A DNA stretch of 64,000 bases from Saprospiraceae bacterium (GTDB taxonomy: Bacteria; Bacteroidota; Bacteroidia; Chitinophagales; Saprospiraceae), in the NCBI GenBank assembly GCA_016713025.1, contig JADJPZ010000002.1, positions 434,001 through 498,000 of the forward strand, given 5' to 3'. Both the position numbers and the translations under genes were made by a program. How positions within the stretch are numbered: the stretch's first letter is position 1; each line of letters starts with the position of its first letter. The notes under the pieces are model-generated. The model saw nothing but the letters and a program-made list of their open reading frames with translations. It made no database searches and was not told the DNA's origin. Of the stretch, positions 17,215 through 26,108 are shown in pieces.

Positions 17215-18711
17215 ATGTTGAAACAGAGTCTGAGTCAGAAGATGTTGCAAAAGCTGTCTCCCCAACAGATACAGCTAATGAAGTTATTGCAGATACCTAC
17301 TGCCAACCTTGATCAAAGGATAGAAGAAGAGCTTGAATCCAATCCTGCCCTTGAAGAGGGAGACGATTATGATGATGTATTTGATCTTGAGAAGGAAGGT
17401 TTTGAGTCATCAAAAGAATCAGAAATAAGTCAGGAAAATGATGGTCCGGAATATGAATTTGATGATTATCTCAATGAGTACCTCGATGATGATCCTTCCA
17501 ATTATAAGCTAAGGGGAGATGAGTATCTTAATGAAGAGGAAAAAAGCATGCCTGTTCCTGTAGAGAGTTCACTGCATGAAAATCTCGACAAACAGCTTGG
17601 CATGCTTAATCTGGATGAAAATCAAACCATCATTGCCAATCAAATCATAGGCTCTATAGATGAAGATGGCTACCTGAGACGGGAACCAAATTCCATAGTA
17701 GATGATGTCCTCTTTGCCTACAATATCGAAACGACACTACCCGAAGTCAACAGCATAATCAGAAAGATTCAGAAATTCGAACCAGCCGGTATTTGTGCCA
17801 GGACACTTCAGGAATGTCTTATTTTACAACTCGAGGACAGAATAGAAAAAGAGCCTGAAGTGCATTTTTTACAAAGAAAAGCTGCACTCAAAATACTCAA
17901 AGACTTCTTTGATGAGTTTACTAAAAAGCACTACATCAGGATGAAAAAACAACTCAATCTTTCAGATACGGAGTTGAAAGAAATCATTGATGAAATTATA
18001 AAACTAAATCCTAAACCAGCAAGTACTGTCGAGAGCAACTTTCAGAGTCAATATATCATACCTGATTTTATCATTACCAATCGAGACGGTGAGCTGGAAC
18101 TTTCGCTCAACAGTAAAAATGCTCCTGATCTGCGCATCAATGACCAATATATGGAAATGCTCAAGGGCTATCGGGAGACTATCCAGGGGCGTCGGGCCAC
18201 CAAGCCTGAGAAAGATGCAGTCCTTTTTATAAAACAAAAAATCGACTCAGCTAAGTGGTTTATTGATGCCATAAAACAAAGACAGGATACATTGTTCAGA
18301 ACGATGTACGCAATCATGAAATATCAGTACGATTACTTTGCGTCTGGCGATGAGCGCAGGATAAAACCAATGATACTCAAGGACCTTGCTGAAGTGACGG
18401 GATTGGACATTTCGACAGTCAGTCGTGTGGCCAATTCTAAATTTGTACAAACGGAGTTTGGAACAAAAAGATTGAAAGAATTCTTTTCAGAATCTATGCA
18501 GGCACAAGATGGAAGCGAAGTATCTACACTGGAAGTTAAGACAATCCTTTCGGATGAGGTCACGCGAGAAGATAAAACAAAACCACTTTCTGATGAACGA
18601 TTGATGGAAATTCTGTCAGAAAGAGGGTACAATATTGCACGCAGAACGATTGCAAAATATCGGGAACAACTCAATATCCCTGTAGCAAGACTCCGAAAAG
18701 AACTTAGATAA
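17215..18711 (+). CDS. rpoN: RNA polymerase sigma-54 factor
   Basis: 498 residues, full length. Region I is the glutamine-rich N-terminus (QSLSQKMLQKLSPQQIQLMKLLQ), which contacts enhancer-binding activators; an acidic region II covers about 45-115; the core-binding domain follows; the C-terminus has the helix-turn-helix (LDISTVSRVANSK) and the RpoN box ARRTIAKYRE that reads the -24 promoter element. It directs sigma-54 transcription. No enhancer-binding protein is encoded in this window. galE begins 21 bases downstream on the same strand. Confidence 0.95.
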   Translation: MLKQSLSQKMLQKLSPQQIQLMKLLQIPTANLDQRIEEELESNPALEEGDDYDDVFDLEKEGFESSKESEISQENDGPEYEFDDYLNEYLDDDPSNYKLRGDEYLNEEEKSMPVPVESSLHENLDKQLGMLNLDENQTIIANQIIGSIDEDGYLRREPNSIVDDVLFAYNIETTLPEVNSIIRKIQKFEPAGICARTLQECLILQLEDRIEKEPEVHFLQRKAALKILKDFFDEFTKKHYIRMKKQLNLSDTELKEIIDEIIKLNPKPASTVESNFQSQYIIPDFIITNRDGELELSLNSKNAPDLRINDQYMEMLKGYRETIQGRRATKPEKDAVLFIKQKIDSAKWFIDAIKQRQDTLFRTMYAIMKYQYDYFASGDERRIKPMILKDLAEVTGLDISTVSRVANSKFVQTEFGTKRLKEFFSESMQAQDGSEVSTLEVKTILSDEVTREDKTKPLSDERLMEILSERGYNIARRTIAKYREQLNIPVARLRKELR

Positions 18712-18732
18712 CAATCACAAAAATCGTTCATT

Positions 18733-19758
18733 TTGAAGAAGAAAGTTTTGGTCACAGGTGGTACTGGCTATATCGGTAGCCACACGATCATAGATCTTTT
18801 AGAAAATGGTTTTGATGTCGTATGCGCTGACAATGGATGCAATTCTGATACATCATCACTTCTTGCTATAGAAAAAATCACAGGTGTGAAGGTACCCTAT
18901 TTTCATATAGATTTATGTGATTTGAGTGGAGCAGAGACGATTTTTAAATCTCATCCAGATATACAGGGTGTGATACATTTTGCAGCACTTAAGGCTGTCG
19001 GTGAGTCGGTGGAAAAGCCCATTCCGTACTTTCGAAATAATATTGATTCATTGATTAATACACTTGATCTCAGTGTCAGGTATAATGTCAAAGCCTTTAT
19101 CTTTTCGTCATCATGTACTGTGTATGGCGATGTTTCTTCCAGCCCTGTGGACGAAAATACGCCTCTGCAGGAAGCGGCCTCACCATATGGGCGCACAAAA
19201 CAGATAGGTGAGCAGATCATCACTGACACTATCAAAAACAAAGCGCTTAAAAGCATACTATTAAGATATTTTAATCCCGCAGGTGCTCATCCCAGTGGAT
19301 TGCTTGGCGAATCGCCTGTCAACCCACCTCAGAATCTTGTACCGGTAATCACTGAAACCGCCATAGGAAAACGCAGCACTATGACAGTATATGGTGATGA
19401 TTATCCCACCAGAGATGGGAGTTGTATACGCGACTATATCCACGTATGTGATCTGGCACATGCCCACACACTTGCGCTACAGTATATCTTTGACGGACAT
19501 CAAGCAGTGCAAACAGAAATATTTAATGTAGGGATCGGCAATGGACTGACAGTGTTGGAAATCATTAAAGCATTTGAAAAAGTATCAGGTGAAACGCTCA
19601 ACTATGAAATAGGTGGCAGACGTCCGGGTGACATCATGGCAATATATTCAGATTATCGCAAAGCCAAAAATCTCTTGGGATGGCAGCCCAAATATAATGT
19701 AAATGACATCATGCACACTGCATGGCTTTGGGAGAAAAACAGGAGTAGTCAAAAATAA
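18733..19758 (+). CDS. galE: UDP-glucose 4-epimerase
   Basis: 341 residues. It interconverts UDP-glucose and UDP-galactose. The NAD-binding loop TGGTGYIGSHT is at the N-terminus, the catalytic YxxxK lies in SPYGRTK near 154-158 with serine in SSSCTVYG, and the C-terminal RRPGDI motif contacts the substrate. The start is TTG at 18733: it gives the expected N-terminus directly before VLVTGG, and no ATG or GTG is better placed. It lies 21 bases after rpoN and is probably co-transcribed with it. Confidence 0.92.
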   Translation: MKKKVLVTGGTGYIGSHTIIDLLENGFDVVCADNGCNSDTSSLLAIEKITGVKVPYFHIDLCDLSGAETIFKSHPDIQGVIHFAALKAVGESVEKPIPYFRNNIDSLINTLDLSVRYNVKAFIFSSSCTVYGDVSSSPVDENTPLQEAASPYGRTKQIGEQIITDTIKNKALKSILLRYFNPAGAHPSGLLGESPVNPPQNLVPVITETAIGKRSTMTVYGDDYPTRDGSCIRDYIHVCDLAHAHTLALQYIFDGHQAVQTEIFNVGIGNGLTVLEIIKAFEKVSGETLNYEIGGRRPGDIMAIYSDYRKAKNLLGWQPKYNVNDIMHTAWLWEKNRSSQK

Positions 19759-19873
19759 TCTCCTTGTGTTAACTTCATCTTAAAAAAAGGCTCTGAACAA
19801 AATCTGTAGTATGTAAGCTACTAAGATCAATATTTTGAAATACAGTTTTGTTAAAATTTTTTTAATAAGAAAC

Positions 19874-19903
19874 TTTTGCCTTTCTTGCGCCGTTTTTAAT
19901 TTG
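19874..19903 (+). promoter_or_regulatory. Promoter candidate for the TPR protein gene
   Basis: TTTTG (19874-19878) and TTAATTTG (19896-19903) are separated by 17 bases; the -7 half differs from TAnnTTTG at one base. The start codon is 48 bases downstream. Confidence 0.4.
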
Positions 19904-19950
19904 ATATAAATATTATATTTTCACTTTTAAAAAAATTAGTTACAATTATC

Positions 19951-20775
19951 ATGAAAAAGAGTTTATTTCAGTTTTTAACTGTAGGTTTCTTATGTAGTAT
20001 TATACTCGCTACTGTAAGTGCTCAGGATGCACCTGCAGCCAATGCGTCTGCATTGTATAATGAGGGTGTTGCTGCCTTGAAAGAAAAGAATTTTAAATCC
20101 GGTTATCAATTATTGGATTCAGCTTATGTTCTGGCAATTAAGGATAACAATGCTGAGGTGAGTGGATTGGCAAAGAAAAATTTAATTTTTGCAGCATACA
20201 ATTATGGTAACGATTTGATCAAAAACAAAGATACCAAAGGTGCTATTGTTGTCTTTGAAAGAGGACTTGCAGTCGATCCGGCATCCGGTATCATGCATCA
20301 AGGTATCGGCAAAGCCAAAGAAGAGATGGGCGATGCTGAGGGTGCAGTCAAATCTTATGTGACATCATTAAATGCTGCAAAAGAAGAAAAAGATGATAAA
20401 AAGATCTCTGACGCACAGACAAGGGTCAAAAACCTGTTGGTCAAACAACTTCAATCTAAAGCATATGCCAAAGTCATCAAAATCGGAACAGATTACCTTG
20501 CGGTGGACAATAACAGCAGTATCACCTATCTGGTAGGAAAAGCATACACAGATAAAGGAGAAAATGCCAATGGCATAAAATACTTATTGCAGACTGTAGA
20601 TCTCAGCAATAAAGCAGGTGAAAAAGTTGAAGACAAAGTGTACTACGGTTTGGGTGTGGCATATGATGCTACCAAAGACAGCAAAAATGCTATCAAGTAT
20701 CTGGGTATGGTCACTGATCCGAAATACAAAGCTTCAGCAGATGCCATCATCACCAAACTTAAAACAGCAAAGTAA
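19951..20775 (+). CDS. Exported tetratricopeptide-repeat protein, function unknown
   Basis: 274 residues. A signal peptide (LFQFLTVGFLCSIILATVSAQ) is followed by helical pairs with TPR spacing: ALYNEGVAALKEKNFKSGYQLL, then NYGNDLIKNKDTKGAIVVFERGLAVDP, and two further repeats, ending with VYYGLGVAYDATKDSKNAIKYLG. It is probably periplasmic and works as a protein-binding scaffold. A 98-base palindromic repeat begins 7 bases after its stop and a terminator lies at 20941. Codon pattern and lysine-rich composition are those of a well-expressed gene (impression only). Confidence 0.75.
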   Translation: MKKSLFQFLTVGFLCSIILATVSAQDAPAANASALYNEGVAALKEKNFKSGYQLLDSAYVLAIKDNNAEVSGLAKKNLIFAAYNYGNDLIKNKDTKGAIVVFERGLAVDPASGIMHQGIGKAKEEMGDAEGAVKSYVTSLNAAKEEKDDKKISDAQTRVKNLLVKQLQSKAYAKVIKIGTDYLAVDNNSSITYLVGKAYTDKGENANGIKYLLQTVDLSNKAGEKVEDKVYYGLGVAYDATKDSKNAIKYLGMVTDPKYKASADAIITKLKTAK

Positions 20776-20781
20776 TATAGT

Positions 20782-20879
20782 GAACAGAAAATATTCTGCG
20801 AAAAATTCAAATCATAATGTATTGTAAATTAAATAATTATGATTATAAATTTTCGCAATCAATTTTCTGTTTAGTATAA
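20782..20879 (+). repeat. 98-base palindromic dispersed repeat, copy A
   Basis: An ungapped match of about 85 of 98 bases to 55197-55294 by eye. The copy folds on itself: AACAGAAAAT pairs with ATTTTCTGTT, TGCGAAAA with TTTTCGCA, and ATCATAAT with ATTATGAT, leaving an AT-rich loop. Both copies lie in the same orientation just after the stop codon of an exported protein's gene. Confidence 0.7.
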
Positions 20880-20940
20880 ATTCTTATAGCTTGGATATAT
20901 TTTGATACAAAATAATATCTACTGACTAAAATAATCCCGA

Positions 20941-20982
20941 AAAAAGCCTTCTTGTTTTTTAGTAAACAGGAAGGCTTTTTTA
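20941..20982 (+). terminator. Bidirectional intrinsic terminator
   Basis: AAAAAAGCCTTC ... GAAGGCTTTTTT forms a GC-containing stem, extended by TGTTT/AAACA, with an A-run before and a T-run after, so it can end transcription from either side. It lies 165 bases after the TPR gene. The remaining 400 bases to the M50 gene hold no gene, only the palindrome at 21241. Confidence 0.75.
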
Positions 20983-21240
20983 TGTTGATAATAGGTGTTG
21001 TGGGATAGTTGATTGCCATAATTATCAATCACATTCTTAGCTCCAGCCTGCTGCAGAAAAGCCTAATATTTGCCTGTAGAGTATTCGGCTCAAATCCAGT
21101 CAAACTTCAGTAGTAATCTATCGATATGAGAAATTACATTGCTGTACCAAAAATTTAACAGCTTTATTGAATTTTGAACGACATGTTTAGGGTTAATTCT
21201 ACTTAGTCAAATTAATTATTTGGCCTTCCGATTGATTGAT

Positions 21241-21264
21241 AACTGTTGGGTTAACCCAACAGTT
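21241..21264. promoter_or_regulatory. Perfect 24-base palindrome, possible operator
   Basis: AACTGTTGGGTT followed by AACCCAACAGTT reads the same on both strands without a spacer. No T-run follows, so it is not an intrinsic terminator. It is 117 bases beyond the end of the M50 gene and 465 bases after the TPR gene. A dimeric DNA-binding protein site is one reading; no regulated gene is obvious. Confidence 0.45.
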
Positions 21265-21381
21265 GTGACCCTAATTTATTTACGCTTTTACCTTTAACAA
21301 TGAAAAAATATCAGGTTTCCGGTTGATTTCATTTTTAAGAAAGTGTACTTGACTTAGATTTTTGAAGGTGACAAAGAAGAC

Positions 21382-22506
21382 TTAATCTGACTTTAGCCTG
21401 ATATGGTTTTCAATATTATTTTTATCTATTACACCTACTATGTGGCCATTTTCAACCACTGCTGCGATGGTACTTCCTTTTTCTTTCATCTGATTTGTCA
21501 CATCTTTCAGATTGTCTTCAGGAGATACTACCACTATAGCCGGAGACATCAGATGTTGGGCTGTCAAATGTTCATTGGTATTATTGCCGGATATTTGTTT
21601 AAAAGCCATTTCTGGAATGGTGCCAGACAGATTGCCTAAAGAATCAAAAACTAAAAAATTTTGTTCTCCTTCTCTGTAATATTTTTCAATCAAAGATGAC
21701 ATAGGATCACCAAGATGTAATTGAGTAAATGAAGTACGCATGATATCCCTAACTTTTGTCCCTGCCAGTATCGATATGACCTTTGTCTGATCATACTCCT
21801 GACCAGCCATCATATAAATAAAAAGCCCTATCAGAGAGAGTATCAATTGAGAATATAATATTCCAAAAACTATAAAGCCGATAGCAATGATTCTACCAAT
21901 ACGCATAGCAATAAAGGTGGCTTTGTTTTTTCCCAGTTTTACTGCCAGCAATGATCTCAGCACCCTGCCACCATCCATAGGAAAAGCAGGTATAAGGTTG
22001 AACATAAATAAAGCAAGATTCATAAATAGAATATATCTTGCGAATTCGGCAGGTATGTCAAATCTTAAGTTGTTAAGATCAGGGAATATTTGACCAGTTG
22101 AAATAGCCAGAACTACTCCTATAATCAAGGCAATGACAACATTGACAAAAGGTCCGGCCAAGGCAATATAAAATTCATGCAGAGGTTTTTCCGGGATACT
22201 TTCGAGGCGTGCCACACCGCCAATCGGGGACAACAATATATCTCTTGTGACCACTCCGAACTTTCTGGCTGTAAGGGCATGACCATATTCATGTAACACC
22301 ACACAAACAAAAAGTAATAAAAAGTACAAGATAAATCCTATACTTTGCCACATTTTATAGCCGTTGGTTAAGGCTGTAAATATTACAAATAACAACAAAA
22401 TCCCAAATGACCAGTGGATTTTTACCGGTATTTGCCAGAATGTTCCGATTTGAAGGGAAGGGCCTGTAGGAGATTTTATGTTTTTCAAACTGTTTCTGTT
22501 TTCCAA
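21382..22506 (-). CDS. Site-2-type membrane protease (M50) with CBS domain pair
   Basis: 374 residues. The zinc site HEYGH sits in a membrane segment (VCVVLHEYGHALTARKFG) and the second motif is in AFPMDGGRVLRSLL, which supplies the aspartate ligand. About six hydrophobic segments form the protease domain in the first 235 residues; two CBS motifs make up the C-terminal cytoplasmic part (VRDIMRTSF; SPAIVVVSPEDNL). CBS domains usually bind adenosine nucleotides and could control the protease. The N-terminus overlaps the end of the acyl-CoA dehydrogenase gene by 22 bases. Confidence 0.88.
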   Translation of the reverse strand: MENRNSLKNIKSPTGPSLQIGTFWQIPVKIHWSFGILLLFVIFTALTNGYKMWQSIGFILYFLLLFVCVVLHEYGHALTARKFGVVTRDILLSPIGGVARLESIPEKPLHEFYIALAGPFVNVVIALIIGVVLAISTGQIFPDLNNLRFDIPAEFARYILFMNLALFMFNLIPAFPMDGGRVLRSLLAVKLGKNKATFIAMRIGRIIAIGFIVFGILYSQLILSLIGLFIYMMAGQEYDQTKVISILAGTKVRDIMRTSFTQLHLGDPMSSLIEKYYREGEQNFLVFDSLGNLSGTIPEMAFKQISGNNTNEHLTAQHLMSPAIVVVSPEDNLKDVTNQMKEKGSTIAAVVENGHIVGVIDKNNIENHIRLKSD

Positions 22507-23663
22507 ATGGGTTCGTACAATTGACCACTCAGGATATTACGACTGATGACGATGCGCTGCATTTCGGATGTTCCTTCGTATATCTGAGTAATCTTGGCAT
22601 CCCGCATCAGTCTCTCCACGTGATATTCTTTGACATATCCGTATCCGCCGTGGATCTGAACAGCTTCAACTGTATGTTTCATGGCCACTTCTGATGCAAA
22701 CAGTTTGGCCATAGCGGCTGATGATGTATAGTCCATGCCCTGATCTTTCATCCATGCAGCTCTATACACAAGAAGTCTTGCAGCTTCTATTTCAGTGGCC
22801 ATATCTGCCAGCTTAAACGCAATGGCCTGATGTTGGGAGATGGGCTTGCCGAATGCTTCTCTTTCTTTGGCGTATCTTACTGAAAGCTCATATGCTCCAG
22901 CGGCAATACCCAAAGCCTGAGCTGCTATGCCTATCCGCCCTCCGGTCAACACCTTCATTGCAAACTTAAACCCAAATCCATCTTCGGCAATTCTATTATA
23001 TTTGGGCACTTTGACATCATTGTACATAATGGTGTGTGTATCTGAAGCACGGATGCCCAACTTATCTTCTTTGGCTCCGATAGTGACTCCGGGCCATGAT
23101 GTCTCTACTATGAATGCATTGATACCTCTGTGACCTTTATCTGGATAAGTTTGAGCAATGACGACATGCAGAGATGATTTACCACCATTGGTTATCCAGT
23201 TTTTAGTACCGTTCAGCAGATAATAATCTCCCATATCTACAGCGGTAGTACGCTGGCTGGTTGCATCACTCCCTGCTTCCGGTTCTGACAGACAGAAGGA
23301 GCCTATCCATTCACCTGAAGCAAGCAACGGCAGGTATTTCTGTTTTTGTTCTTCGGTACCATATTCTTCAATGCCCCAACAAACTAATGAATTGTTGACA
23401 GACATGATGACAGAACTGGAACTGTCGATCTTGCTGATTTCTTCCATTGCCAGAACGTATGATAAGGTATCCATACCGCCACCACCATATTCCGGATCGA
23501 CCATCATACCCAGAAATCCCATTTCTCCCATCTTTTTGACCTGCGCTGTGGGATGCTGCATATTTCTGTCTCTGTCTATGACACCGGGCGATAATTCTTG
23601 CTGAGTAAAGTCTCTTGCAGCTTCTTTTACAGATATTTGTTCTTCAGTTAATTCAAATTGCAT
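22485..23663 (-). CDS. Acyl-CoA dehydrogenase
   Basis: 392 residues, the standard length. The FAD-dependent enzyme introduces the first double bond in acyl-CoA oxidation. Family motifs are present: CLSEPEAGSDA (FAD/substrate), WITNGG, the RIGIAAQALGIAAGAYE segment, and QIHGGYGYVKEYHVERLMRD; the catalytic glutamate of short-chain enzymes lies in IYEGTSE. It is probably a butyryl- or short-chain-type enzyme, inferred from the catalytic glutamate position. It is translated with the M50 gene it overlaps; no electron-transfer flavoprotein genes are nearby. Confidence 0.93.
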   Translation of the reverse strand: MQFELTEEQISVKEAARDFTQQELSPGVIDRDRNMQHPTAQVKKMGEMGFLGMMVDPEYGGGGMDTLSYVLAMEEISKIDSSSSVIMSVNNSLVCWGIEEYGTEEQKQKYLPLLASGEWIGSFCLSEPEAGSDATSQRTTAVDMGDYYLLNGTKNWITNGGKSSLHVVIAQTYPDKGHRGINAFIVETSWPGVTIGAKEDKLGIRASDTHTIMYNDVKVPKYNRIAEDGFGFKFAMKVLTGGRIGIAAQALGIAAGAYELSVRYAKEREAFGKPISQHQAIAFKLADMATEIEAARLLVYRAAWMKDQGMDYTSSAAMAKLFASEVAMKHTVEAVQIHGGYGYVKEYHVERLMRDAKITQIYEGTSEMQRIVISRNILSGQLYEPIWKTETV

Positions 23664-23802
23664 ATGGAAAGTGTTAAAAAGTTATTTAAATAGAGCTTAC
23701 AGACTGAGCCTATGTTTCACTTTTTGAAAAGATATTAAATGGCACTCTAAAAATCTCATGTTAGTTATTAAATCATTAACTTGTAATTTGAGAAAATGTT
23801 TA

Positions 23803-24861
23803 TCAGATGCGGACTCCGTGTTCCAAAAGATGGACTGAGAGCTTTGATGTGTCCATACTTGCTTTTACTCCTACCGGAAAAGTGCAGATATCTACTACAT
23901 GACCAAAAGTAAAACCGTAAAAAGTTGGTATCTTAAGTGGCGCAAGTCTGTCTGTCAATACTTGTTTTAAAGTCATGGATGATTCAGCGTCCTGAGTATC
24001 ACAATCATTGAAAACTCCGAGAATGATCCCTGAAGCTTTTGAAAGGTCAGTAGATTCCAGCAGAAAAGTGAGCATCCTGTCTATTCTGTATGGCTTTTCA
24101 CCGATGTCTTCTATGAAAACGAGTTTACCGGCATATGAAGAGGCAAAAGATGTATTGGGGAGACAAACCAGCAATGAAAGGTTTCCTCCTGTGAGCTCAC
24201 CTGAACACTTACCTTCATGAATTACATAGGGTTCGTGTCCCGCTACAAATTTTTCTGCTGACTGTGTTTGAAACGGAATTTGGTGAGGTAAGCTTGTATT
24301 TCCAAAAAGCACTGCCTGTACCTGACTGGCTGTAAATGGTGTAAAAACATCTGATATAGCGACGGGCCCATGAAAGCCCACAAGTCCGGTTTTTGCATAA
24401 ATTGATAAAAGTAATGCTGTAATGTCACTATATCCTATGATGATTTTAGGATTCTTTTTGATGAGATTATAATCCAGTTTGTTGATGATCCTGGTACATC
24501 CATACCCTCCGCGCAGGCACCATATTGCTTTGATATCAGGATCTGCAATCATATTGTGCAAGTCTGCGAGTCTCTCTTCGTCGCCACCTGCTAAATATCC
24601 GTTTCTGCTGAATGCTGACTGGGTATATACAGGTAGCAGTCCCATGTTTTCGAGATTGGTGATAGCATTTTGGAACTTTTCAGGATTAATGGGGCCAGCG
24701 GGAGTGACCAGACCTACTCTGTCGCCGGGTTTTAAAGCTGCAGGTTTAATTATAGTGCGTTTTGGTTTTTTAGGATTTTCACTACCTGCTGATATGGGGT
24801 TCATTACACCCAAGGATAAAGGTCCTATGGCCAATAATTTATTAAAATTCCGACGATGCAT
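23803..24861 (-). CDS. LD-carboxypeptidase (peptidase S66), muramoyltetrapeptide recycling
   Basis: 352 residues. The N-terminus has RRNFNK followed by a hydrophobic stretch, a Tat-type signal pattern. The S66 domain begins LKPGDRVGLVTPAGP; the nucleophile serine is in GYSDITALL, preceded by LRGGYGCTRI; the catalytic glutamate and histidine lie in VFIEDIGEKPYRIDRML and GFTFGHV. It cuts the L,D bond of murein tetrapeptides. Export by Tat would place it in the periplasm, while some family members are cytoplasmic. A -7 element TATATTTG reads on the minus strand at 24893-24886. Confidence 0.88.
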   Translation of the reverse strand: MHRRNFNKLLAIGPLSLGVMNPISAGSENPKKPKRTIIKPAALKPGDRVGLVTPAGPINPEKFQNAITNLENMGLLPVYTQSAFSRNGYLAGGDEERLADLHNMIADPDIKAIWCLRGGYGCTRIINKLDYNLIKKNPKIIIGYSDITALLLSIYAKTGLVGFHGPVAISDVFTPFTASQVQAVLFGNTSLPHQIPFQTQSAEKFVAGHEPYVIHEGKCSGELTGGNLSLLVCLPNTSFASSYAGKLVFIEDIGEKPYRIDRMLTFLLESTDLSKASGIILGVFNDCDTQDAESSMTLKQVLTDRLAPLKIPTFYGFTFGHVVDICTFPVGVKASMDTSKLSVHLLEHGVRI

Positions 24862-24885
24862 AGTTTAAGAAGGTTAATTTGGCAA

Positions 24886-24893
24886 CAAATATA
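24886..24893 (-). promoter_or_regulatory. -7 element candidate for the LD-carboxypeptidase gene
   Basis: TATATTTG on the minus strand, 25 bases before ATG 24861, fits TAnnTTTG. No -33 partner at normal spacing. Confidence 0.35.
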
Positions 24894-24965
24894 CCAATTA
24901 AAAAAATAAGAGTGTGTATTACAAACTTCACAAATTCATATTTTCTTCCTCGCTACCATCATTCA

Positions 24966-25098
24966 AAGCGTAGCTTGGCAGGCTCTGAAGAGCCTATCAA
25001 GCTACGCTTGAGACGACCCACCTAAATTCAACCGCCTTACCCTCATTCCCTGAAGAGCTTGTCAAGCTACGCTTGAGACAACCCGCCCAAATTCAACC
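24966..25098. repeat. Two 48-base direct repeats plus a two-part hairpin
   Basis: The 48-base unit TGAAGAGC...AAATTCAACC occurs at 24986-25033 and 25051-25098, differing at a handful of bases, period 65. The first unit is overlapped by a hairpin: AAGCGTAGCTTG (24966-24977) pairs with CAAGCTACGCTT (24998-25009), and AGGCTCT pairs with AGAGCCT inside it. The rest of the 406-base gap 24862-25267 shows no gene. Confidence 0.6.
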
Positions 25099-25267
25099 AC
25101 GTTTTTACCAATTATTAAAAAGAACACTGAAAAAGTGCAATTTGTTATACATACAAAATAAGACTGATCTTTTTGCGTGTATAACCAACTCTTTGATTAA
25201 GTTTAAACTTTTATCACGTTAGAGTATGCTTAAAACTTCATCATTTGGCTCCCATTTAAACATACTT

Positions 25268-25843
25268 TTACTCTAAATGAAGCTGTGCCCATTGGAGTAA
25301 AATGATTGTTTTGGCGTCGATGATTTTTCCGCCGGACAAGAGGTTTGAAATTTCGTTATAGTTGTATTCAAGAACTTCAATATCCTCCTGTTCTAAAATA
25401 TCTCCACCGCCCTGATGTATAAGCATATCATGATTGTAAACGGCGGTATAAAAATGGATTTTTTCTTTATGCGCACCGGGAGTTGCGAAGGCTTCATAAA
25501 TTTTTGTCACTTTCGTGACTTCATAACCAGTTTCTTCTTTTATCTCCTTGATGATGGTTTCTTCGGGATGAAGCTCATCAAGCATACCTGCGGGACATTC
25601 GAGTATGAAGCCATCAGTATCACTATTGAGCATCACTGCAAGTCTGAACTGTCTGATCAGAATGATTTTTCTTTCTTCAGGATTATACATCAAAACAGCA
25701 GCCCCATCTCCGCTATCATAGATTTCTCTGGTCTGCTCTTCCTTTCGTCCATCTCTTCTGGTATATGAAATGATATACTGTTTGAGTGTGGACCACCCTT
25801 GATACAGGGTATTTTCCTTTTGAATACTTATTCTACCTGCCAT
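25268..25843 (-). CDS. NUDIX hydrolase, NudK/ADP-sugar pyrophosphatase-like
   Basis: 191 residues. The catalytic core reads KEIKEETGY at residues 99-107, retaining the three metal-binding glutamates; the first arginine of the consensus REUxEExGU is lysine here. Surrounding motifs (ILIRQFR, ECPAGMLDE, FATPGAHKEKIHFYTA) resemble the GDP-mannose hydrolase NudK and ADP-ribose pyrophosphatases. It hydrolyses a nucleoside diphosphate linked to another moiety; GDP-mannose is a guess from similarity. Confidence 0.85.
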   Translation of the reverse strand: MAGRISIQKENTLYQGWSTLKQYIISYTRRDGRKEEQTREIYDSGDGAAVLMYNPEERKIILIRQFRLAVMLNSDTDGFILECPAGMLDELHPEETIIKEIKEETGYEVTKVTKIYEAFATPGAHKEKIHFYTAVYNHDMLIHQGGGDILEQEDIEVLEYNYNEISNLLSGGKIIDAKTIILLQWAQLHLE

Positions 25844-25915
25844 CTTCTTTCTTCATTATTTAGGTGATACGATTGAATAATTTTTTATTCCGACAATATT
25901 GTCATTTTTATATTC

Positions 25916-26014
25916 AATGTCGTTTAGATAAGGAATTTTTCTTTGTTTTTACCCTATCTAAATCTTTCCCTTTCAAGGGAAGACTTCATAAAGAGGCCTT
26001 AACTAAACGACATT
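25916..26014. repeat. 99-base inverted-repeat (MITE-like) element
   Basis: AATGTCGTTTAGATAAGG (25916-25933) pairs with CCTTAACTAAACGACATT (25997-26014), 16 of 18 positions complementary. A second hairpin, CTTTCCCTT-TC-AAGGGAAG, lies inside. It has no ORF and occupies the gap between the NUDIX and M28 genes. Confidence 0.55.
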
Positions 26015-26108
26015 GTTCTTATATTTCAAATTTTCGGTCGTTGTTCACCAGGAAGTGTCTTATACTTTGCATCACCACATCATTATGGAGCTGGAGTAGT
26101 AAGTTACT

